DNA from: Lanius collurio
Taxonomy: Eukaryota; Chordata; Aves; Passeriformes; Laniidae
DNA length: 64,000 bases
Reading direction: 5' to 3'
NCBI GenBank assembly: GCA_020086605.1
Contig: JACBWW010000045.1
Coordinates: 1,691,808 to 1,755,807, forward strand
In this document: in pieces, positions 25,001-37,000 of the stretch
Numbering within the stretch: the first letter of the stretch is position 1
Layout of the letters: every line of letters starts with the position of its first letter
Notes under the pieces: generated by a model
Database searches by the model: none
What the model saw: the letters and a program-made list of their open reading frames with translations, nothing else
What the model was told of the DNA's origin: nothing
Made by a program: the position numbers and the translations under genes

Positions 25001-28000
25001 TTCTGCACTAGGGTGGCTGGACAGGGAGATAGATGGAGCATCCCAAGGTGGGCAAGGCTGCCAGCACAGGCTGGCCCAGCTCTGCCAGGGGGTGACACCC
25101 TTCGTGTGAAAGTAACACGAGTTTCTCCTGTTCTCCATCGCCAGCAGTGGATGAATAGGAGCCATGGATAATGCATTAGCGGAGCAGGAGTCCCTTGGCA
25201 GCTGGGTGTGACACACGTGCCCCAGACTCCATCACCCATGGGTGCCTTTCTGGGCTCTGTTTGTATTTATACACCTGAAAGAAAACGGTAACCTTTTCCC
25301 CCCGGTTTATTTCGGTTGTTGGAAAGGAGCAGCAGTGAAATGGCCATGGCGCGGTGCTGCAGGATGTGTCCGCCGGGGTGCGTGGGTCCCCCTTCTGCGG
25401 GGCGTTCTCAGCTGGAGCAAAGGTGCTTTTCCCATGGACTCGGAGTAGTTTTTGTCCCCCTTTGACGCCGTTTCCTTGCTGTGACTCTTCCGGGGGGTTC
25501 ATCTGTCGGAGGTGTTGCTGGCGGGGGAAGCAGAGGGTGCCGTGTCCCGCGGGGCCGGGGGTCACGCGTGGGGAGCCTCAGCCCCGCATGGGAGCGGCCG
25601 CCCCGCGCTGCCCCCGCCGCCGCCTCCTTCCAGCTCAGCGTCTCCGCGAGATTTCCTGCTCTCTGCTTCCACACCCTCCGTGTTCCTGCTTCACTCAAGG
25701 AACGAGTGGAAAAATGCCCGAAATCTCTGAGCCCGGCACTTTTCCAGTGGCCGTCACCGTGCTGGGACCACCCGTGTGGAGCAACCATCGTGGCTGTCCC
25801 CTGGGCTGCTGGCTGGGGGCTCGGTCAGCACGCCACGGCTCTGCACCCATCGTGTTTCCAGAGGCTTTGCTCGCCCTCTGTCCCCTTTTGTCCCCTCCTC
25901 ATGAACTGGGGAGCTGCACTCTGGGGGTGTTGGGATTTGTGGGGGCCAAGACTCGGCTGGGTCCGGACACCCGGCTCACCCTAACCCTTCCTCTGCCCGC
26001 GGGTGCTCACAGCCCTTCACTCCTCGCTTAAATGACCTTGCAGTGATCCCCCCCAGATCAACAGCTGCTCCTTTCGCTGAGGCTGACCCCGGGAGGGAAG
26101 CGGCCGCCTGCTGTCACCCCCCTGCCACCCCCTGCCCACCCCTGGGCTCCAGCTGGTGAGGGGCTCTCACGCACAAAGCTGCGGGAGGACTTTGTAGCCA
26201 ACAAGGGCTGCATTGAGTAGCCTGGGCTGGAGTCCCTTCCTTCTGTGGTGAGGGCCGGGGCAGGGGGGACTGCGGCAGGGCAGAGGCAGGAGGGAAGTTG
26301 GTGGGAGGAGAGTCAGGAGTTTGGAAGGAAGGAAGGAGTTGTGTCTCTCAGACTATGAAAACAATGGGAAAAAAATCCCGGTTTTTAACTTGTTTCTCCC
26401 ATGTTGGGAGCTTGGGCGTCCCCTGAAGCAGTGATTTCCAGAGGAAAGCTGGTTTCTGGCATCCCTGCAATGTACCTGGTCTCTCTCCTGCTTTTCTGGT
26501 CTTCCCACCCCAGATTGCTGCCTGCCTCCATCTCATCCTCTGCCTCCTCTACCTCTCCTTCCATGCTCGGGCTTGTGCTTCCTGACCTCCAGCCCCTTCA
26601 CCTCTCGTTGCTCACAAAAAATTCCTCTTTCAAGTCCATTTTAAACACTGTTTTACCCTCTTAGCCCTCTCATTGTGAACCCCGCACCCCCTCTTCTCCC
26701 TCATCTTCTTGCAAATCACCTGTGGCTGTGCCCCTCTGGTGTGACAGGAGTCTGTGGTCCAAAACCAGGTTGTGAGGTGTGTGTGCCATGAAGAAGGTCC
26801 TCCTCACGCTGTGCTGTTGGAATAGTAACTACAGAGCAGAGCAAGGGGATTTTTGGGGACATGAGTTCCCGAGAGCAGCCCCACTGCTCCTCTCAATGCC
26901 TTGCTGTGGCTTCCACCCCAACTGTCCATCTGCCAGGTCTGACAGACTGGGAGAGCTGGGGACAGCCATGTGTCTGTCCAGAAATTGTCCTAGGGGGCCT
27001 CTTTGTGGGGGGAACAGCCTGAGGGATCCCTGTGGATGCTCAGCCCTGCAGGGAGGTGGCAGTTGTTGGTGTCCCCATCCTGCAGTTGCTGCCCCAGCCC
27101 ACGGGCCAGGCCCTGAAGTTGCTGCTGCCGGTCTGGGAGTGGAGGGAGGGGGATGGCTGAGCTGGAGGGGCACCGGGGCCTGGGGCAGTGCAGGACGTGG
27201 ATGGAGTTTGGGGTTGTGCTGGGTTTGACGTGGCACAGAATCACAGAATGGTTTGGGTGGGAAAATTAATCTCACTCCAACCTCTGCCACCGGCAGTGAC
27301 ACTTTCCCCTATCCCGGGTTGCTCCAAGCCCCATCCAACCTGGCCTGGGACGCTTCCAGGGAGGGTACAGCCACAGCTTCACTGGGCACCCTGTGCCGGT
27401 GCCTCACCACCCTCACAGGAAAGAATTTCACCCCAGTATCCCCCCTAACCCTTCCCTTTTCAAGTGAGAAGCAATTCTCCTTGTTGTGTCCCTCCATCCC
27501 TTGTCCCAAGTCCCTCTCCAGCTCTCCTGGAGCCGCTTTAGGCACTGGGAGAGGCTCCGAGATCTCCCTGGAGCCTTCTCCTCTCCAGGTGAACGCCCTC
27601 AGCCCTCCCAGCCCGTGTCCATGGCAGAGAGGTTCCAGCCCTGGGAGCATCTCCATGTGCCTCTTCTGTCGCGGCAGCCGCTTCCCCGGCAGCGGCCGAT
27701 GCGGTACCGGGGAGCGCCCGCACCTCCAGCGCAGGGCCGGGGGCTGCGGCGCGGGGCGGTCCCGGGGCGGAGGGCGGATCCCGGGGATGGGGAGGTGGAT
27801 CCCGGGGCGGGGGGCGGATCCCGGGCGGCTCCGCCGCTCAGCCCCGCACCTGCCGCGGCCGCGCCACACCGACAACAGCCGGAGCGTCGGCTGGCACTGC
27901 CCGAGCCCGCCCGCTGCCCGCGGCGGCCCGGGCACCGGGGGTCCCCCTCTGCACCCTCCGTCCTCCTCCAGACCCCTGTCCTCCTCACTCGACAGGTCCC

Positions 28001-31000
28001 CCGAGAGCGCGGCTGGACGGGGCATAGCCTGAAGGTAAATCGGGAGCCTGCGTTTGGGTACGGGGAGTGAGGGGAGAGGAGGAGGTCGGTTTCGGGAGAG
28101 AGCATCCAGCAATCTGCTAAACCTCGTGGTTTTGCTCCTTGGCTCAGGCTGGGCTGCGCTGTGCTCTGAATGCTGCGCACGCATGGCAGAGTCCCTTCCT
28201 GAAATCACTTACTGCTCTGTGTGTAATGGAGTAAGTAGATAGGAGGTGACGGAGAGATACAGTAGCCTCAAGTTGTGCCGGGGGCGGGGGGGATTAATTG
28301 GTTATTAGGAACAATTTTTTCCCTGAAAGGACTGTCCTGCCCTGGCACAGGCTGCCCAAGGTAGTGGTGGATTCACTGTCCCTGGAGGGATTTAACAGCT
28401 GAGTAGATGTGGCACTTGGGGACGTGGGTTAGTGGTGGCCTTGGCAATGCTGGGGGAACAGTTGGGCTCGGTGGTGTCAGCAGGCTTTTGTAACCTGAAT
28501 GATTCTGTGATTCACCTGTGACCCCAGAGAACACTGCTCAGCCCCACTGGCTCCAGCAGCACCAGAATGCCAGCAGGTGGGATGCGTGTGCTCTGGCACT
28601 GGTGTCCGTGTCGGGACAGACACGGTGCCTGTGTGAGGTGGCTGTTGCTGCAGCCGGGGAGGATGAGAAGCTTGGAGCTGGTACACAGCTCCTGACAGCC
28701 TCGTGTAGTAACTGGATCCCCCTCTGTCATTCCCGGGCTGAGTCATAGCAGTGTGCAGGGCGAGAATCCACCGGTGCCATTGCACTGGCCGGGTTCAGGT
28801 TTGGCACGTTCAGCTCCCGGCTCGGCCCCACTGACCCGCACACTGCCGGCAGGATTCAGAAGGGCTGTGAAGGGATGTGGGCTTTGGGCCACCTGGGCTT
28901 TCCCAGGGCTCCTCCTCACCTCCTCTACCTGGGATTATTGACAACTAACCCAGTGGCTGGGAAAACACAGATTTGCCATCTGATTCAGAGTCAGTGAGTT
29001 CTTGGAGAAAAATGCACTGATGTCAGGAGACTCCAGATCAGGCCCTCTCACTGCAGTGGGGGAGGCTGGGCTCTGTGTCCTGCCTTTCCGTGCCATGGAC
29101 GGGTTTCCAGTGGATTGGCTCCTTTGGAGCCCTTTGCTGTTGGTAGGGACGGATGGGTTTGCTGTGCGTGTGTCATTTGTCATATTGTGTGTGAGCCAGC
29201 ACTGCTCTGAAGAGGGGTGCTGGCAAGGTGAGAGGCTCCTTCCTCAGGGACTGTTTGATCCTGCCGAGATCAAACACCAGCTCTTTGTGCGTTTAAATTG
29301 TGGTTTGTGTTCTGAAACGCTCCCTGTGCCGAGGACAGCAGAGCCTCTTCTACTTAAAGACCTTTGTACAGTCCCTGAGTGTTGGAGTACAGATTGTGAG
29401 TTTTTGGCAGAAATCCACACTCTTTTCCACTTGCATACGTGAGCTCTTATCAATGGCTGTGCCTTTTTCTGTTTGTATTCTCACCAAAGCCCAGCTGGGG
29501 AGGTGGCTGTACAGCTGCCCCTTGCCACTCTCGGCACGCGTGTGCCACCAGGAGCGGGGGCCACAGATCAGATCCCATCAGTCCCCCTCCATTCTTGCAG
29601 GGGAAAAATCAGCTCCCACCCTTGTCCTGAAAGCTTGTCAGTATTTTCCATGTGTGGCAAAACATGAAGTCCCAGCGCAGAGCAGATATCAAAGCTGCTT
29701 CTGAGGAGCAGCTCATGCTCATGCCATATGCTTGCACTTCCTCCAAGAAATCTTTTCTGATAAAAGACTGCATAAATCCAGCCGTGCTTCTGTTGAGCTT
29801 TCCTTGTCTGCATCGCCTCCAATGCCCAAGCCCCAGTGTGTGTTCACAGGACAGGCTGCCAGCACTTCAGTTTCGTAAGAGAACAAAATGTGGTTGTGCC
29901 CAAGGGCACGTCGGTACTTCCCTTCAGTTTTGTACTAATTTCAAAAAGATTTGAAGGTTTTCAAAGTCAGTTGAAGTGAGTGGAGGAACGAAAGGTCGCC
30001 CTTTCCCCGAGGGCGTGCTGAGGTTGCTATGTGACTTTGAGCAGAAGGACCAATCTGGGTAGTTGGCTGGCGCTGAGGGGAGCAGGCAGTGCCGAGGGTA
30101 AATCACTGCCAGTGGAGAGAAGAACCAAGTCTCCTTCCTTCAAGTGATTGCCCCATGAAAAGCCTGAGACAGTTTGCCTGTTGCAAAGGGGTTTGGGGTT
30201 TGCCTTTGCCCTCGGTGTGGCTTTGGAAGGGCTTTTGCATTTGGTGTCCGTGGGAGTTTAATCCCCAGATTCAGCCAGCATTCTGGCAGCAGGGCTTTGG
30301 GGAAGGGAATGCCTTTGGAGAGGTCGCTTTGGGCCTGATGCATGGGGAGCTGGAGGGTCCTGTGAGTGGTGGGACTCCTGCCCTGTGCCAGGGCTAATCT
30401 CCCTTGCCCAGCAGAGCATCCCCTAACATGGGGGTCTCCTTCCCTCCCCTTAGCCTCATAGCAGAGGTGTTGCTCCATCCTTCTGCCTACTGGATTTGGT
30501 GACAAGGATTACCAGAGCCCAGGGATGAAAGCTGAGCTGGTTTTGTGCATGTAAAAAGCTTTAGAAGTGGTGTGAGGGCTGTAAAAGCTGGGATACTGTT
30601 GCTCCTGCCAATCTTCCCATCCCATGCCGTACCCATGCTGGTCCTGCTGCAGCATCAAGGGTACTCCCAGGCAAGAGGAGCCACGGGGAGTAGCTCCCCA
30701 AACCATGTCCTGGGTTAACTGAGCATGGGAATGTCCCCTTGGAAGTTGGGGTTTCTTATTTCTCAACTTCCCTTCTTGCACATGCTGTTCCAGGCCTGCT
30801 GGGACGTGTGACAGAGGTGTTCGGTGGGATTTAGCACTGGAGGAAAGCTGTGCTGGCAAGTGGCCGGAGCCTCCAGGGGCTGGTGGCCAGGGCAGAGGAG
30901 CGCCTGTGAACCTTTGAGCAGAGCTCCGGAGGGGACCGGCAGCGGCGGCACATTCCAGCGAGGCCGGGGGTCTCCGCACGGTTAATGATTGAGCTGCAGC

Positions 31001-34000
31001 GGCCCTTTGGTTCCTGCCGGTTGGAGAGGCACCTCGGGAACGTGTGAACCTTCCCGGGCTGCGGGGCTGGGCGTGGACTTTAAAGAGACAGGGTCTGCCC
31101 TACATTTCAAGTAAGAGGGTACTTTCCTGGTGCCAGAAGGTGGTGGCTTCTTGATCTTCATTGTCTGTTTGCTTTCTGATTCATTGGGGGCGTTACCTGC
31201 ATGTTCTGCACGGGGATCGTTGTCAGTGTGGAGCTATGCTGGCCTCACTCTGCCCCATTCTATGCTCATCACCCTCTGCCCGATGCCCCCCCCGAGGTGC
31301 TGACCCTGATCCCATGGGATGTGGCTCCGAGTGGGTCCCCATGTGTCCCCTGTGTCTGGGTGCTGTGACACCCATGGGTGGCCGCGTCCCCAGGCTGCTG
31401 CTGTCCCCTGCGGCTGCTGTGTTAATCATTGCCAGGTCCCCGTGCCACGTGGGCGCTGGCCTGGCTGTTTGCAGAGCCCTTATCAGCACAGGGCACTTGT
31501 CACCCCGTGCCAGTTACTGGCAGAGTAAACGTTAACGGCCGGTGCTGGGAACAACTCTAACAGTTATGGGCACCCTTCCCCGGGGGCTCAGTCCTTATCC
31601 CATTGCACCAGAGGCGCATGGAATTTCAGCAGGGCTGCAGTGCCACAGGCCGGGGGCTGCAGGGGAGGTGAGGCTGGTAGGGTGATCAGGATAAGTCCTA
31701 GGACACCTGGCTTCTGGCGTGGTCCTGTGAGAACATCTGGATTTTCATGGGTGCTGCAGCCAAGGCTTGGTCCCATTGTTTAAGTGGGAACAGGAGCTGG
31801 CAGCTTCTCCCAGGGCATCCTGGTGCTGAACCCGAGGGGTCCCGTGTCCTGCAGCCTGGGTGAGCTGGGGGATTTCCTGCCCTGCAGGTGGAAAGGACAA
31901 GAAAGCTGGCATTTAAAGGAAAAAGGAAGAAATAAGGAAAAGGAGTGAAGAGGATGAGGCTTTGCTGCCAGTGCTGAAGGCTGGGCTGGGGCAGGGGGCC
32001 AGGCTGGGGTTGGGGGTGGTTCTGAGGCTGCAGGTGGGGGTTTGCTCTGTGGGGTTTCAGAGGGTTGGCTGGTGACTGGTTCCCTCTGCTGCTCCTGCTG
32101 AAACTGGAACTGACCCGGGGCTGGGGCGGGCAGAGGTGTCACAAGGTTGTGGGACGGTGCCCACAGCGGTGACGCAGAGTGCACTTGACCTCATTTCATC
32201 AGTGTCATTGGGCAAGAGCAGGACATCTGGGCAGCCAGGGCTGGTGTTCCAGCTCTGTTTTTCCAGGAGGAGGGTTGCCCCATGGCCTCTGGACACCTTC
32301 CTGAGCAAATCCCAGGATGGCTGTTGCATGGCAAGAGCCACTGGCATGAGCCCCTGGGCACAGACACGCTGGGGGCCCCACATGGACCGTGGCTGTGGGA
32401 TTTTTCCTAGGATGAAGTCCTGGGAGCTGTGGTGCTGCTTTCTTGGGAGCAGCAAGGATGTAGGAAGCCGTAGTTCTCCCCCAGCTAAAAATAATGGGAA
32501 TACACAAAGTGAAAAATAAGGGACAAGGCAGAAATTGCCTCTCTTCTCCAGGCAGGTGATCTCCTGCTGAACCCTGAGCCCTGGCTGCTGCTCTGGGCGG
32601 ACGTTTGCTTCCCAGCCAAGTGGCAGCTGACCCCACGCTTCCCTTTCCCACGCCTGGCCTCACACCTCCACACAGCTCTTCCAGCGCCGCTGCTGCGCCG
32701 AGAAATTCCAAACCACAGCAGGCACTGGAGGCGTTTTGCAGCAGCAGCTGAATTGGATCAAACCACGGCGTGCCTCTGAGGCTGAAAGCCCCAAGTGCCC
32801 AGTTATTAAGGGGACGTTTAGGGAGATGCTGGGGGCTGGTGAAACAGGGGGTGCTTTGGCTGTGCCCTTGGCCTTGCTCCTGCCTCAGTGTCCTCCTCTG
32901 TAGAGAGAGAATGGAATCACCCTCTCTGTGGCTGTGACCTGTGTGTGCATGGGAACACTGCCAGATCCTGACACTGAGCTTATTTATTTATTTATTGTCC
33001 TGTCCCATGGCAGAGAGTGAGCTTTCTCCTCTCCACGCTGGACTGTTGGCTTTGGTCTGTCCTTGGCTGACTGAGGCAGCTGCTTCTCCACATCCTGGAT
33101 TTCCTATATTTCTTCTCTTTCTGCTTTCTTGGGCCTGGTATCAGAATGTTGGTGTGAAGGCAGCGTTTGTGCTTCCTAAGCCTCCGTGTGTGTCCCTGCT
33201 GAGCTGGAGCAGCTGCAGTGCTGGGCTGGCACAGGGCAGGAGCTGCTGGGGCTGGGAGGGCTGCAGGGGGCTGCATCACTGGGGGGCCCCATCCCTGCCT
33301 TCTGCAGGAAGCTGAGGAGCTGCAGTTCCATCTGCCAGAGATCCCAGCACACCCCCTGAGGGACTCTCAGAGCGGGCGAGACTCACACACCCCACGCAGG
33401 GCCCTTGAAGGAAGGGTCTGGGTGGGGAAGGGGGCACAGGTGCAGCCCCCTGGCCCCCCTGGCTGCAATGCAGGACCTCCAGCAATGCCAACAGCTGTGC
33501 AAGTTCCTGCTCTGCCCAGTGGCTCTGGGAATGGAGCCAGCATCTTTGTGAAATCAAGAGCGGGTCCCCAGCCATGAGCCCCTTTAGAGGGTCCATGCTT
33601 TCCTTGCCAGACAGAAATTTTATGTTTGGATTCTGGATTTTTTGGCATTTTTTTCAGGATCTGGCGATGCCACAGGTGGCCTCTGGCAAAAGGCTCCCCT
33701 CACATCACCAACCTAGAGTCCAGACACACTGAGATTCCCTGAGGCCTGAGGCACACGGAGGCTGCATTTGCAGCAGGGACTGAAGGGGTTAAAGCTGCTT
33801 GCAATGTGATTTAAAGAAAAAAAAGCCATTTCCTTCATGTCCAGAGACAGTTTATTTTCTGGGCATTCTTCGGGACGAAGGGAGGTGCCTTTTCTTTAAG
33901 GCATTTCCTGTAAGCAAGTTTATATTTGGCCTGGGGAGGGTGGGGAGAGGAGGTGGGTGCTAGGGAGGGTCTGCAGCCAAGCTGGGTGACCTCAGCTTTT

Positions 34001-37000
34001 GGCTCCCTGTCCCGAATTGTGGAGGTGGCAGCTGTGGGAGGCACGGGCCAGGCTGGCTGTCACATCAGGGCAAGGAGCAGGGTCCTGCGGGGTCCCACGT
34101 GTGCCCCAGCAGCGCTGCTGCCGCTGTGGTGAGGCTGAGCTGGCATCCACGGGGTGTCGGGGGTGCTTTCAGGCCATCCCTTCCTTTATCTTTAGGATGA
34201 TGAAGATAAGAGCTGCTGGATCCCATCTCCTGTGCTTGGTGTAGCTGTCTTCCCTCCCCCAGGATGGCTTTGATTTCCATTGAAAAGACAAACAAGCCAA
34301 TGTGGTAATGCACCAGATCATCAACATTCACTGTGCCCCTGGGGTCGGTAGTGCAGATTTAACTCTTTCCTGAGGATATTTGATCAGACCTTGATCCTGG
34401 AGCAGGGAGGGGCTGCAGCCAGCCCAGGCTGGGCTTCCCCACGCAGTGCTGGGGCTTGAGCTGTTCCCCAATGTTCCCCATGCCAAATTTCTTCTCCCCG
34501 ATTTTGTTTTCTTTTTATTACCATGATTTCCTAACATCGGAAGAGGCGAGTTATGAAACTGGAGTTATCCAAACACGTCTTGTTTGAAGATAGCGTTTCA
34601 TCCAGCAGATGCAGCTTCCTGCCCTGTAAATGGTTCCCATTGTTTTGCCTTGGCTCCTGGCCCCGGCAGTGCTGGGGTGTCGCTCCGCTCTGGCAGCTGG
34701 AGGAGCGGTGGTCCCAGACATGGAATGGCTGGACTGGGAGCACTGGTGCTCTGTAGGCAGCCTCTGAAAGCACCTGGGGGGCTCCCTGGGGCTGCCTCAG
34801 ATCAAAGGCAGTGAGCTGGCTCAGCTGCCTGCAAACATCACCTGCAAACTGTGAACTGTGCTGGGCCAGGCACAGAGGTAGCATTGGTCCTACGGATGGT
34901 GTCTGCATGGCAGGAAGCAGGGAAGAGGGGGTAAATAAAATGAGGTGGTACTGGTTGATGTGATGAGGACAGTTCCCAGCACAAAAGAAGCAGCACACAT
35001 TTTTAATTTTAAATTTATATTTTTTTAGTGCTTAAACGCGAAGAGAGGGTTCAGAGATGACCCTCAGGTGCTGCTGAGGCACTGGGAATAATTTTTTTCC
35101 TGTGAGGTTGGTGAGGCCCTGGCACAGGTTGCCCAGAGAAGCTGTGGCTACCCCATTCCTGGAGGTAAGTGTTAAAGGCCAGATTGATCAGGCTTGGAGT
35201 AATCCAGTCTGGTGGAAAGTGTCCCTGCATGTGGTACAGAGTGGGACTGGATGAGCTGAAAGGTCCCTTCCAACCTAAACCATGCTGTAGTTGCAAGATT
35301 TCTCTGATTCTGTGATCCCTGTGGTGGTGGCAGGAATATGGTGTGGGATTGAAGAAGTATTAAGTCAGAGTTTGTTGGTGAGCTGCAGCTTCGTGCCTCG
35401 TGTTCCCCCGGGCACGCAGCCACTGTCAGCCTGACCTTGGTGAGGGTCTGGCAGCTGCAGCTCCAGCCGGCTCTGGGTGGCTGCAGGATCCTGGGCACAG
35501 GGAGGTGCAGCAGGAGCAGGCTGGGACCTGGTGAGTTTGGGGTGGATCACTCTTCCCCACCGGCAGAGCCTGCTTTGAGAGGAGCTGGGTGTGCCCAAAT
35601 CTCTTCCTCTGACTGAGGAAGCCATGGCGGGGGTCACGCTGTCCCTGGAGCTCAGGCATGGCTGTCCCACTGCAGCCACACTGTGAGAGTGCCTTTCTTC
35701 TCCTGCTCCTCACGGCCTTCCCACCTGCTTGAGCAGCAGGGATTGTTTTGTAATAAATTTTTTGTTTCTGTGAGCACTGTTAGAGGCTGGGGAGCTGCAG
35801 CTGTTGGCTCATTAATGAGGTTCTGCAGAACTGTGGCCGGAAGTGGCGCCAGGCCCTTGGCTGAGCTCAGTGGTTTGACGCTTTTCCTTCCTGCCCTCCT
35901 CAGCAAAGCAAACTCACTTTGCTGTGCCGTGGCCGCCCCCACCTCAGACCCTGCTCCATCCCTGCTTTGGGTGTCGATTTTTGCTTTGAGGGTTGGGCTG
36001 GAGTCCCCCAGGCAAGGTCCTGAGGAAGAAGCCTGAGTCTTGTGTCTCAGTTTCTTTGGCCACAGGGGTTGGAGAAGGCAGAGATAGCAAGGTCAGGAGT
36101 CTCAATGATTGCTGTTTGATAAGATTCACTGATATTTTATTGGTGGTCTCCAAGGACAGAAGGAAACTTTGTGAGTTAAGAACATAAGTTGTGAGTTAAG
36201 GACGTGCCTTGGCAGGACCACATTCCCCCTGAGTGCTCAGTGCTGGCTCAGGATGGAACTCAAATCCTCGGAGATCTCAGTCTCTCCTTACTGCCAGTGC
36301 CCACAGAGATCTTGGCTGTCCTTGGGCTGTTCTCTGGCTGTGCTGGCCGAGCCAGTCACCTGCCCAGCTGCTTCACCTGGGATTTACTTGCTCTCAGGTG
36401 GTTTGTGCTGCTCCTTGAGCAGGGACTGAGCCGTGAAGGGCTCCTGGCAGCACAGAGGATGTTGTGTAAGACTGGGTTCCATGGATTATTGAGCATTTGT
36501 GTTTCTTGGCCAGGCTCCTCAACCCATTGTGGCATGGAGTGATGCACCAGTGGCTTTGTCAGTGCTTTCCCTGTTTTTCCAGCACTGCTCCCCTTCAGCT
36601 TATCTCCAGCTCTGCAGAGGTCCTGGGTGGGGATGGCCACAGGGGTGTTTTGCATTGGAAGTGGGAGAAGATGCTGTATCCCACCTCTCTTTCTGGGAAA
36701 GCTCTGGAGACCGGGGAGAGCAAAGATCAGCTCCTGCAGCCCCCCTTCGTGCTCTCAGCCTGAAGGGACCTTGTGGCACTCCACGGTCCCGTGGGCAGGT
36801 GGGAATGAAACACTCGGTGAGCAGCCGGCGGGAAGAGCAGCGAGTCCTTGTGTGTGGCGGTCACGGGTCAGTGTCACCTGTCACGTGCCAGTCAGGGCAG
36901 TGGAGCACGGCCAGCCGTGTGCCCACGGCTGTGGCTCAGTGAGGCGGTGTGGGGTGAGCAGCCGTGCGTCCTGGCACTGGGGCTTGTGGGCAAATCAAGG

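Noticed and set aside
28034..28040. Donor-like gtaaat after a long open frame in the 27.7-28.0 kb CpG island
   Set aside because: The donor is in phase 0 and cannot enter exon 3 (phase 1). The open frame is composition-driven. A purely non-coding first exon cannot be excluded.
27309..28208. 299-codon minus-strand open frame
   Set aside because: It runs across a CR1 fragment and a CpG-rich repeat array. It is explained by repeat and base composition.
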